DNA of 54,446 nt from Phycisphaerae bacterium (GTDB taxonomy: Bacteria > Planctomycetota > Phycisphaerae > Phycisphaerales > Phycisphaeraceae), in contig JAUIGU010000026.1 of NCBI GenBank assembly GCA_030432595.1, positions 1-54,446 of the forward strand, written 5' to 3'. The position numbers and the translations under genes were made by a program. Positions within the stretch are counted from its first letter, which is position 1; the number at the start of each line of letters is the position of its first letter. Under the pieces are notes generated by a model that was not told where the DNA came from, did no database searches, and saw only the letters and a program-made list of their open reading frames with translations. Shown here one piece after another: positions 27,858 to 36,100 of the stretch.

Positions 27858-29201
27858 ATGTCGGACTTTCAGATCGTGGACCCCTTCGAACCGCGCCACC
27901 TGCCGGCGAGCCACGCGGCACCGTTATTGCGCCCACTTCCGGGGGCGGGGATTGATTTCGACATTCGGCCGGGCACGGTGGACGACATCCCGTGGATTGA
28001 TGCGTTGCAGAAGGAGCACAAGCGCGGCCTGGGGTTCATGCGCTTCGGGGAACTCGAAGGGCATTTGGAGAAGGGGCACGTTTACGTCGCGGTCGCGACG
28101 GGGCTTGAGGCTCGAGTGATGAGGGCTGAGGAAGACGCGACCGATTCGAGCCTCAGGCCTGACGCCTCAAGTCTCAAGCCTTCGCGCATCGCGTACTGCA
28201 TCGCGGCGGACCGGTACTACCAGCGCGACGAGGTCGGGCAGGTGTATCAGATGTGTGTTCCCCGGAAGTATCAGCGGCAGAAGATCGGGGCGAATTTGTT
28301 GGCGAAGGTGTGGGCGACGTGGCCGCGGGGCGTGAAGCTGTGCGGGTGTTGGTGTGCGCAGGACCTGGAGGCGAACCAGTATTGGGAGGGCTGCGGGTTC
28401 ACGGCCGTGGCGTTCCGGGCGGGGTCGCGATACGCGAGGGGGGCGAAGAAGGGCGAGCGGCGCATCCACATCTATTGGCAGAAGCGGATCCGGTCGGGCG
28501 ATGGCGAAACCCCCCTGTGGTACCCGAAGCAGACTTCCGGGGGCGCGATGAACGAGGCGCGGATCGTGTTTCCGATCCCCCCCGGAAGTTCTTGGAGAGA
28601 TGCGAAGCCCGCCGTGTACCCCGGGGTGGAGGAGCTGTTCGAGAAGATCGCGGCCGAGCGCGAGGCGAAGGCGAAGCAGGTGCTTCTTCAACTCGCGCCT
28701 CCAGAAGGCGCGGAAGGAGCGGAGCCGAAGCTGAGCAGGGCGGAGCGGCGGAAGGCGGAGCAGGCGGGCAAGGCCCAGCGCGACGCGAAGCGGGAGGAGG
28801 CCGAGTTGCGGGACGCGACGGCCGCGGGCCACGGCGGTTTGCGGCTGGGCTGGAACGCGGCTCCCCCGGAAGTGGTGCCGACTGAGGAAGAAGTCGCGGC
28901 GCAGGAGAAGGCGCAGCGGCAGGCGAGCAAGCGGGCGCTGCGCGAGGCGAAGCTGAACGCCAAGGCGGCGGCGAAGAAGGCGGCCAAGGCGCTGCGCAGC
29001 CAGAACGACCCGGTGCTGGTCGCGGCGGCGCGGGACCTGCGCGACCGGTGGATGGAGGCGGTGCAGCAGGACCCCGGAATGTTGTCGTTGGCGAGCGAGG
29101 AGAGCGCGGGGGCGCGTTACGACGTGGCGCGAGTGATCGAGGATGCGCCGGTGGCAAGCGGGGTCAGGCGTGTGGAGAATGTGAGGCGGTTGGCGGCTTA
29201 G
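27858..29201 (+). CDS. GNAT-like acetyltransferase domain fused to long charged coiled coil
   Basis: A 447-aa protein with GGAAAGG upstream of the ATG. Residues 30-215 resemble a GNAT fold: DFDIRPGTVDDIPWIDALQK, then the acetyl-CoA-loop region RKYQRQKIGANLLAKVW, then ANQYWEGCGFTAV, the standard late GNAT motif. A palindromic repeat has been inserted in frame at residues 82-108. Residues 250-385 are Lys/Glu/Ala-rich, mostly helical and highly charged. A separate C-terminal module (about 391-430) has ARDLRDRWMEAV and ARYDVARVIE blocks, and a frameshifted copy of this module lies at about 30049-30155. The substrate is unknown. The charged helix suggests binding to nucleic acid or another protein. 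Confidence 0.72.
   Translation: MSDFQIVDPFEPRHLPASHAAPLLRPLPGAGIDFDIRPGTVDDIPWIDALQKEHKRGLGFMRFGELEGHLEKGHVYVAVATGLEARVMRAEEDATDSSLRPDASSLKPSRIAYCIAADRYYQRDEVGQVYQMCVPRKYQRQKIGANLLAKVWATWPRGVKLCGCWCAQDLEANQYWEGCGFTAVAFRAGSRYARGAKKGERRIHIYWQKRIRSGDGETPLWYPKQTSGGAMNEARIVFPIPPGSSWRDAKPAVYPGVEELFEKIAAEREAKAKQVLLQLAPPEGAEGAEPKLSRAERRKAEQAGKAQRDAKREEAELRDATAAGHGGLRLGWNAAPPEVVPTEEEVAAQEKAQRQASKRALREAKLNAKAAAKKAAKALRSQNDPVLVAAARDLRDRWMEAVQQDPGMLSLASEESAGARYDVARVIEDAPVASGVRRVENVRRLAA
28102..28180. repeat. palindromic repeat inserted in frame inside the GNAT gene
   Basis: Ends GGCTTGAG (28102-28109) and CTCAAGCC (28173-28180) are exact inverted repeats, with further imperfect pairing inside (words such as GGCTCGAG and CGAGCCTC). 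The 79-bp element adds about 26 residues between two predicted strands (AVATG before, RIAYCIA after) without breaking the frame. Confidence 0.7.
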
Positions 29202-29342
29202 GAAATAATCCGAGCAATAAATAATCCGCAGATGACGCTGATGCTGCACCGTGAGAAGAGCGTCGGCAGACGATTTTCTCGGTCGGATACTATGGCCTGC
29301 TCGGTGGACGTACTGCCGAATGAGTGCGATCCATTGATTGTG

Positions 29343-29870
29343 ATGAAGCGAAGGGACTTTGCCGTGATTCAATGGCAGTATTACCCCAAATCGGATGCCG
29401 CCCCTGCGATCGTTGATACGGTCGTTTCCGCGTTCAAAGCGGTTTCTGATTCAATTGATTCATCTCAACACAAACTCGACAGCAACGGCGTCCTTGCTGC
29501 GATCACGACACAACTCTTAGATGCGGGTTTCAGGGTCGAAACCGGGAAAAAAGCGGCCGACAAGATACCGGTCCCGGTGTTGTTTGGCCTTAACGGCCAA
29601 CTCGAAAAAACGTTCGACGCGGACGCCTTTCACGTTGAAGCTGGATTCGTCCTTGAGGTAGAAGCCGGCCGCGCTGTCGCCAACAACCAGTTTTTGAAGG
29701 ACCTGTTCCAGGCGTGCATGATGCACGACGTCACACATCTTGCCATCGCGGTCCGAAATGATTATCGCGGTTCGCCCGACTTTGACAGGGTGCTTCGGTT
29801 CTTCGACACGATGTACGCAAGCAATCGACTCGTGTTGCCACTGCACGGGATTCTCATTATTGGGTACTGA
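29343..29870 (+). CDS. orphan restriction-endonuclease-like protein (BglII/BstYI-like, tentative)
   Basis: 175 aa from the ATG at 29343; in-frame ATGs at 29292 and 29232 are alternatives, and none has a strong ribosome binding site. The N-terminus (RDFAVIQWQYYP) is followed by helical sequence, then KIPVPVLFGLNGQLEKTFDADAF and GFVLEVEAGRAVANNQFLKDL, with acidic residues placed like a PD-(D/E)xK-type active site (Asp, then E-x-E). The end is a strand-rich block finishing LHGILIIGY. This recalls the BglII/BstYI restriction enzyme fold. No methyltransferase gene is adjacent, so it is either a solitary nuclease, an inactive relative or a defence remnant. Base composition is visibly less GC-rich than in neighbouring genes, consistent with horizontal transfer. 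The family assignment is tentative. Confidence 0.5.
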   Translation: MKRRDFAVIQWQYYPKSDAAPAIVDTVVSAFKAVSDSIDSSQHKLDSNGVLAAITTQLLDAGFRVETGKKAADKIPVPVLFGLNGQLEKTFDADAFHVEAGFVLEVEAGRAVANNQFLKDLFQACMMHDVTHLAIAVRNDYRGSPDFDRVLRFFDTMYASNRLVLPLHGILIIGY

Positions 29871-29958
29871 TGCCTCGACGTACGGCTGCCACTAACCTGA
29901 CGGGTCTCAGTGGGCAAGGGTTTTTGAAGGGTGAAGCGGTTGGCGGCGTGAGAGTTGG

Positions 29959-30343
29959 ATGAGACTGTGGGAATTTTGGGGTTGTGTGCGCCTGCGCGGC
30001 GGGCGGTCAGGGGCGGTGCCCCCGACACCCCCCGAGCAGGAGGCGTTTGCGCGGGAGTTGAAGGGGCGGTGGTTGGAAGAGGTGGGGGGCGCGGCCGGCG
30101 CTGCTGGAGGATTTGGAGGGGCGGGCGAAGTGCGACGTGCGGCGGGCGCTGGAAGTGCCCCCGGAATTTTTGGCCCCGCTCCCGGCAGTTCCGCCCCCGG
30201 AAGTACTGCCGCCGGAAGTTTTGCAGCTGCGCAAGGAAGCCTTGGCCCGTATTCAGACGCTCAGGGGTTTCGGGGTGGCGACGTCTGACGGTGGGCGGCG
30301 TGACGGTGTGGGCGGCGCGGCCGGGAGGCTTGGGTTTCGCTAA
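29959..30343 (+). pseudogene. frameshifted remnant of the GNAT protein C-terminal module
   Basis: Frame 1 encodes ARELKGRWLEEV at 30049-30084. After a G6 run (30084-30089) the matching sequence continues in frame 2 with LLEDLEGRAKCDVRRALEV from 30101. Together these align with ARDLRDRWMEAV and ARYDVARVIED at the end of the GNAT gene product. The shift is consistent with one G gained or two lost. Frame 2 then reads a Pro/Glu-rich PPPEVLPPEVLQLRKEALARIQ tail containing one 11-bp motif copy. The start contains dispersed hairpin repeat copy 3. It could instead be two short real frames, but the split homology favours a decayed gene. The rest of the gap 29871-30402 shows nothing else. Confidence 0.55.
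29990..30031. repeat. dispersed hairpin repeat, copy 3 (diverged)
   Basis: Begins with the same GCCTGCGCGGC as the copies at 22197 and 23100, then diverges (GGGCGGTCAGGGG). A GGGGC/GCCCC stem is retained, so the loop and outer pairs have changed while a hairpin remains possible. Confidence 0.55.
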
Positions 30344-30402
30344 TCTGCTGCGGTGCCCACGGCCTTGGACCCGTCTTGACGCCGACTCACCGAAATCATC
30401 AC

Positions 30403-33123
30403 ATGGACAATCGAACCCGTACGCGTGCGAACACGGTGTGGCTGCTCGGGTTGACCGCGCTCGTCGCCGTCGGGTTGGAGGTTTTTACGATGGCGCAGCC
30501 GATGTCGGAGCCGTTGCCTGTTGAATCGCCGCGGGTGAACCTGGCCGTGGCGGCCGAGCCTTCGACGTCTTACGTCAGTGGCCACGAGACCTTGGGCGCG
30601 ATCCAGGACGATTTCGCGCCGCGGACTTCGGGCGACCGGGACCACGGGGTCTACGGGAACTGGCCGCGGCAGGGCGAGCAGTGGGTGCAGTACACCTGGC
30701 CGCGGCCGATCACGACGGACGGCGTGGGTGTGTACTGGTTCGAGGATCGACAGGGCATCCGGCTGCCGGCGTCGGCCCGGCTTGCTTGCCTGGACGGCGA
30801 GCGGTGGCGCGACATCGACGTGGCGGTCGGCACGGAAGGCGACACGGAGAACGTTGCGCGGTTCGAGCCGGTCACGACGGAGGCGCTGCGGCTGTACTTC
30901 GTGGGGCGGGATGCGTTCTCCACGGGCATCGTTGAGTGGCGGGTGTTTGACGAGGGCTCGTCGCCGGCGTTCGCGCCCAAGGTCGATGCCGGCGGCGACC
31001 GGGTCGTGGTGATCGGCGACCGCACGCACCTGCGGGCGCAGACGCGCGGGACCGGGCAACAAGGCGTCACCGGCGCGTGGTCGAAGGTGGACGGTCCGGG
31101 GGAGGTGGCGTTCAGCGCGGCCGATTCGACGGTGGCCGCGGCGACCTTCACCGAGCCCGGCGGCCACGTGCTGCGTTACACGGCGAGCGCCGGCGAACAC
31201 GCATCGCACGACGACGTCAAGGTCACGGTGCGTCCGCCCCTCGCGGCGTCGGGGTTGCGGCCGGTCGCGACGCGGCGGTACACGCTCGACAGCGCGTTCT
31301 GGGAGCCGCGGCTGCGCAACACGATCATCAATTGGATCCCGCACGTCGTGGCCAAGTGCGAGGAGGCGGACCTCAAAGAGGGCGGGATCAACAACCTGCT
31401 CGACGCGGCGGCGAAGCTGCGCGGCGAGCCGCACGAATACCACCGCGGGTACCCGTTCTCCAACGCCTGGGTGCTGAACACGCTCGAGTCGATGTGCGTC
31501 GCCCAGATGCTGGACCCCAAAGGCGATGAGCAACTCGCCGAGGCGCAACAGAAACTGCGGGAGAAGATCGACGAGTGGGTGCCGATCGTGCTCGCGGCGC
31601 AGGAGCCGGACGGGTATTTCCAGACGCGCTACACGCTCGGCCGACGGGAGAACGAGAACCCGCAGCGTTTCTCGGCCGGGCTGCGCCGCGACCACGAGGG
31701 CTACGTGGCCGGCTACTTCCTGGACGCGGCGGTCGCGCATTACCGCATGACCGGCGGTGCGGATCGGCGGATGTACCACGCGGCGAAGAAGCTGGCCGAC
31801 TGCTGGGACGCCGCCATCGGCCCCGAGCCCGGGAAGCAGCCGTGGTGGGACGAGCACGAGGGCATGGAGCTGTCGCTGTTCCGCTTCGCGCGGCTGGTGG
31901 ACGAGGTCGAAGGCGACAACGCGGGACAGACCTACCGGGACTTGTCGAAGTTTTTGATGGACTGCCGCGGCGTCCACGGCACGGGCGCAACTTACGACCA
32001 GGCGCACGTGCCGGTCACGCAGCAATACGAAGCGGTGGGGCACGCCGTCCGCGCCGTGTATCTCTACACCGGCATGGCCGAGGCCGCGCGGTACTACGAC
32101 GACGCGGCGTACCAGTCGGCCGTGCTCTCGCTCTACGAAAACCTCGTCCACCGCAAGTACTACGTCACCGGCGGGATCGGCAGCGGCGAAACGTCCGAAG
32201 GCTTCGGCGAAGACTACTCGCTGCCGCACCACGCATACTGCGAGAGCTGTTCCGGCGTGGGCGAGATGTTGTTCCAGCACCGGCTGCAACTGCTCACCGC
32301 GCAAGCGAAGCACGCGGACCTGCTCGAGGAAACGCTGTACAACGCCGTGCTCAGCGATTTGGACCTCGAGGGCCAGAACTTCACCTACACCAACCCGCTG
32401 GCCACCGACGACGAGCGCTACAAGTGGCACGTCTGCCCCTGCTGCGTCGGCAACATCCCCCGCGCGTTGCTCATGCTGCCCACGTGGACCTACACCACCG
32501 GCGAAAGCGACCTGTTCGTCAACCTCTACGTCGGCGGCACGATGTCCGTACCGTCGGTCGCCGGCGCGGCACTCACCGTGAATCAAGAGACGGACTACCC
32601 GCGCGGCGGCAACATCAAGCTTACGCTTCGGCCGGACAAACCCGCGGAGTTCACCGTTCACTTGCGCGTCCCCGACCGCAGTGTTAGCGACCTTTATCAC
32701 AGCGAGCCCGCGGTCGGCGGTCTTGTGGCCTTGACGATCAACGGGGAAGCGGTGCCCTTGGAAGCAGAATACGGCTACGCGTCGATCACCCGGACGTGGT
32801 CGCCCGGCGACACCATCGAATTCGAACTGCCGATGCCGGTGCAGCGGGTACGGACGATCAAGGAAGTCCCCGCCAACCGCGGTCTGGTGGCGCTGCGACG
32901 CGGGCCGCTGGTGTTCAGCTTCGAATCGGTCGATCAGGACCTGGACGCGAGCTTGTCGCCGGACGCCGAATTGAACGCGGCCTACGATCCGGACCGGCTC
33001 GGCGGCGTGATGACCGTGCGCGGCGCGTTCGAGAACGGCGCACCGTTCGTCGCGATCCCCAACTACGCCCGCAACAACCGCGGCGGGCGCTCGACGGTGT
33101 GGATCAACGAAGTCGGCGACTGA
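30403..33123 (+). CDS. secreted GH127 family beta-L-arabinofuranosidase (DUF1680)
   Basis: 906 aa from the ATG at 30403, preferred over a TTG at 30376; a hydrophobic export segment covers about residues 15-33. Residues 45-190 look like an F5/8-type carbohydrate-binding domain and 195-275 like a PKD/Ig-type domain. The GH127 (alpha/alpha)6 barrel follows (LRNTIINWIPHV, GYPFSNAWVLNTLESM, EPDGYFQTRYTL). The zinc/thiolate site known from HypBA1 is intact: E614-S-C616 and C678-P-C680-C681, with Cys680 as probable nucleophile and Glu599 or a neighbour as acid/base. These enzymes release L-arabinofuranose from plant glycans such as arabinan or hydroxyproline-linked arabinosides. The CE12-like esterase at 0.4 kb could act on the same pectic material. 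Confidence 0.88.
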   Translation: MDNRTRTRANTVWLLGLTALVAVGLEVFTMAQPMSEPLPVESPRVNLAVAAEPSTSYVSGHETLGAIQDDFAPRTSGDRDHGVYGNWPRQGEQWVQYTWPRPITTDGVGVYWFEDRQGIRLPASARLACLDGERWRDIDVAVGTEGDTENVARFEPVTTEALRLYFVGRDAFSTGIVEWRVFDEGSSPAFAPKVDAGGDRVVVIGDRTHLRAQTRGTGQQGVTGAWSKVDGPGEVAFSAADSTVAAATFTEPGGHVLRYTASAGEHASHDDVKVTVRPPLAASGLRPVATRRYTLDSAFWEPRLRNTIINWIPHVVAKCEEADLKEGGINNLLDAAAKLRGEPHEYHRGYPFSNAWVLNTLESMCVAQMLDPKGDEQLAEAQQKLREKIDEWVPIVLAAQEPDGYFQTRYTLGRRENENPQRFSAGLRRDHEGYVAGYFLDAAVAHYRMTGGADRRMYHAAKKLADCWDAAIGPEPGKQPWWDEHEGMELSLFRFARLVDEVEGDNAGQTYRDLSKFLMDCRGVHGTGATYDQAHVPVTQQYEAVGHAVRAVYLYTGMAEAARYYDDAAYQSAVLSLYENLVHRKYYVTGGIGSGETSEGFGEDYSLPHHAYCESCSGVGEMLFQHRLQLLTAQAKHADLLEETLYNAVLSDLDLEGQNFTYTNPLATDDERYKWHVCPCCVGNIPRALLMLPTWTYTTGESDLFVNLYVGGTMSVPSVAGAALTVNQETDYPRGGNIKLTLRPDKPAEFTVHLRVPDRSVSDLYHSEPAVGGLVALTINGEAVPLEAEYGYASITRTWSPGDTIEFELPMPVQRVRTIKEVPANRGLVALRRGPLVFSFESVDQDLDASLSPDAELNAAYDPDRLGGVMTVRGAFENGAPFVAIPNYARNNRGGRSTVWINEVGD

Positions 33124-33180
33124 CCCGACGAGCGGGCGGGCGGATCGTGGGTCACCGAGCGCGCCGAACCTGACGCTGCC

Positions 33181-36100
33181 ATGACCACGCCGCGCGACGA
33201 CCAACCCGAAGACTATTCGTCGCTCGCAGACGACCGCATCGACGCCGCGATGTCCGCGGATCAACCGGCGCTGCGCAGCTTGGCGTCGCGTATCCGCAGG
33301 GCCCGACGCGACGGCAAGCCGCACGACCGCAACCTCCGCCGCTTCCACGAGCAACTCGCACCCTCGATCGAGCGCCGCGAGGCCCGCGCCGCGTCCCGGC
33401 CGACGATCACGTACCCCGACGAGCTGCCGATCTCGCAGAAGCGCGACGACATCTCGGCGCTGATCCGCGAACACCAGGTGGTTATCGTCTGCGGCGAAAC
33501 CGGCTCGGGCAAGAGCACGCAGCTCCCCAAGATCCTGATGGAACTCGGGTTCGGCACGGCCGGGACCATCGCGCACACCCAGCCGCGCCGCATCGGCGCG
33601 CGCACCCTCGCCACGCGTGTCGCCGAGGAACTGAACGTCCCGCTGGGGCAGCAGGTCGGCTACGCGGTGCGGTTCAACGACACGTCGGGCCCCGACACGT
33701 TGGTCCGCTATCTCACCGACGGCCTGCTCCTGGCCGAACTGGCGCGGGACCGCGACCTGCTCGCCTACGACGCGATCATCGTTGACGAAGCGCACGAACG
33801 TTCGCTCAACATCGACTTCCTGCTCGGCTACCTCAAACAACTCCTGCCCCGCCGGCCCAACCTCAAGCTCGTCATCACGTCCGCCACAATCGACCCCGAA
33901 CGCTTCGCCGAACACTTCGGCCACGGACAAGGCGACACCATAGAACCCGCCCCGATCATCGAGGTGTCCGGCCGCATGTACCCGGTCGATGTGCGTTACC
34001 GCCCGCTCGTTGAAGACGACGAAGAAGTATTGGAAGGTGCGGCGCTGGACCACGCACTCTGCGCCGCGCTCGACGAAATCAATACGGATACGGACGGCGA
34101 CGTCCTGGTCTTCATGCCGACTGAGCGCGCGATCGGCCAGGCGGCGAAGGTGTTGCGCGGGCATGTGCAAAGCTCCCCGAAGTTGTCCCGCGGCAAGCCG
34201 GTCGAGGTTTTGCCGTTGTACGCCCGGCTTTCCAACGCGGAACAGCAAAAGGTGTTTCGGCCGACGGGCCGGACGCGCCGCGTGGTCATCGCCACCAATG
34301 TCGCCGAGTCGTCGGTGACCGTGCCTGGCATTACGGCGGTGATCGACCCGGGCACCGCGCGGATCAGCCGGTACTCACCGCGCACCCGTATGCAGCGCCT
34401 GCCCATCGAGCCGGTCTCGCAGGCCTCGGCGAACCAGCGCGCCGGTCGTTGCGGACGCGTCGCGCCCGGCGTGTGCATTCGGCTGTGTTCGCAAGAGCAG
34501 TTCGCGCAGCGCGAAGCGTTTACCACGCCCGAGGTGCTGCGGACCAGCCTCGCCGCGGTGATCCTGCGGATGGCGGCGCTGAAGCTGGGCGACGTCCAGG
34601 ACTTCCCGTTCCTCGAACCGCCCCGGTCCGCCGCGGTCCGCGAGGGTGTGCAGACGCTGCGCGAGCTGGGCGCGGTCGAACCGTCGGGCCGACTTACGAA
34701 AACCGGACATCAACTCGCGGCGCTGCCGATCGATCCGCGTGTCGGCCGGATGGTGATCGCCGGGGCAGAAGAGAACTGCCTCGCCGAAGTCCTGGTGATC
34801 GCCTCGGCGCTCGAAGGCCAGGACCCGCGCGTCCGCCCGATGGAGCACGCCGCCGCCGCCGACCAGGCCCACGCCGCATTTAACCACCCCGACAGCGACT
34901 TCCTCACCCTGCTCAAGCTCTGGGACTTCCTCCACGAACGCAAAGCGGCGCTGTCGAACAGCCAGTTCCGCAAGCTCTGCCCGAAGCACTTCCTGAGCTA
35001 CCCGCGCGTGCGGGAGTGGTTCGACCTGCACCGGCAGCTGCACGACCTGGCCCGCGAAGCGAAGCTCAAAATCAAGCCGCGCCAATCCGGCGAAGACGGC
35101 ATGAACAAGATCGCCGACTCCGTCCACCGCGCGCTGCTGGCCGGGTTGCTGTCCAACGTTGCGCACAAGACCGGGGACCGCGAGTACACCGGCGCTCACA
35201 ACGTCAAGCTGCGCCTCTGGCCCGGCTCGGTGTTGGCCCGTGCCCGTCCGCGCTGGATCGTCGGGGCCGAGACCGTCGCCACCTCGCAGCAGTTCGCCCG
35301 CACCTGCGCCCGGATCGATCCCAAGTGGGTCGAGCCGATCGCCGGCGACCTCGTCACCCGGACCCACAGCGAGCCGCACTGGGACCGGCGGGGCGGGTTT
35401 GTCGCGGCGTTCGAGCGCGTCACGATGTACGGCCTCGTACTCACGCCCAAGCGACGCATCCGCTACGCCAAGGTCGACCCGGCCAAGGCCCGCGAGGTCT
35501 TCATCCACGAAGCGCTCGTCGAACAGGACGCCGACATCGCCGCGCCGTTCTTTTCGCACAACCGCGCCCTGCGTGAGGAGGTGGAAAGGCTTCAGGCCAA
35601 ACGGCGCCGGTTCGATCTGTTGGCCGACGCGCAGGTCCGCTTCGACTTCTACGACCGACGCCTCCCGCCCGAGGTTGTCGGGGTGCCCGAGCTGAACCGT
35701 TACCTCAAACAGGTCGAACGTGAAGACCCGCGACGTCTCTTCATGTCTGAAAACGACCTGCTGATTGCCGAGGATACGCAACGCGACACGCAGCCGGATC
35801 AGCTCGAAGTGGCGGGCATGAAGCTGCCGCTGGTCTACAAGTTCGACGCGGGGGCGGACGACGACGGGGTCACGCTGGAGGTGCCGCTGCACGCGCTCGG
35901 TCGGCTGACGCCGAGCGTGGTGGACTGGGGCGTGCCGGGCACGCTGATCGAACGCATCACCGCGCTCATCCGCAGTCTGCCCAAGGCGACGCGCAAGGCG
36001 CTGGTCCCCGCGCCCGGGTCGGCGGAGCGGGCGGCGGAACTCATTGCGTTCGGCGAGGGCGACTTCCACACGGCGGTCGCCGACGCGCTCGGCCGGGTGG

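Larger units (their letters stand above)
26530..30204. repeat. six exact copies of an 11-bp motif (ACTTCCGGGGG or its complement)
   Basis: Exact copies are at 26530-26540, 27935-27945 and 28533-28543 (as ACTTCCGGGGG), and at 28579-28589, 28863-28873 and 30194-30204 (as CCCCCGGAAGT). Near matches follow at about 30158 and 30211. Four copies lie inside one gene in different reading frames, so the DNA, not the peptide, is what repeats. Outside this interval I noticed only a 10/11 match near 43508. Confidence 0.75.

Noticed and set aside
30340-34248. 1302-codon minus-strand open frame
   Set aside because: Antisense to the arabinofuranosidase and hrpA genes, with Arg/His/Val-rich shadow composition. 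Similar large shadows at 34375-36363, 43788-45770 and 2933-4666 were dropped for the same reason.
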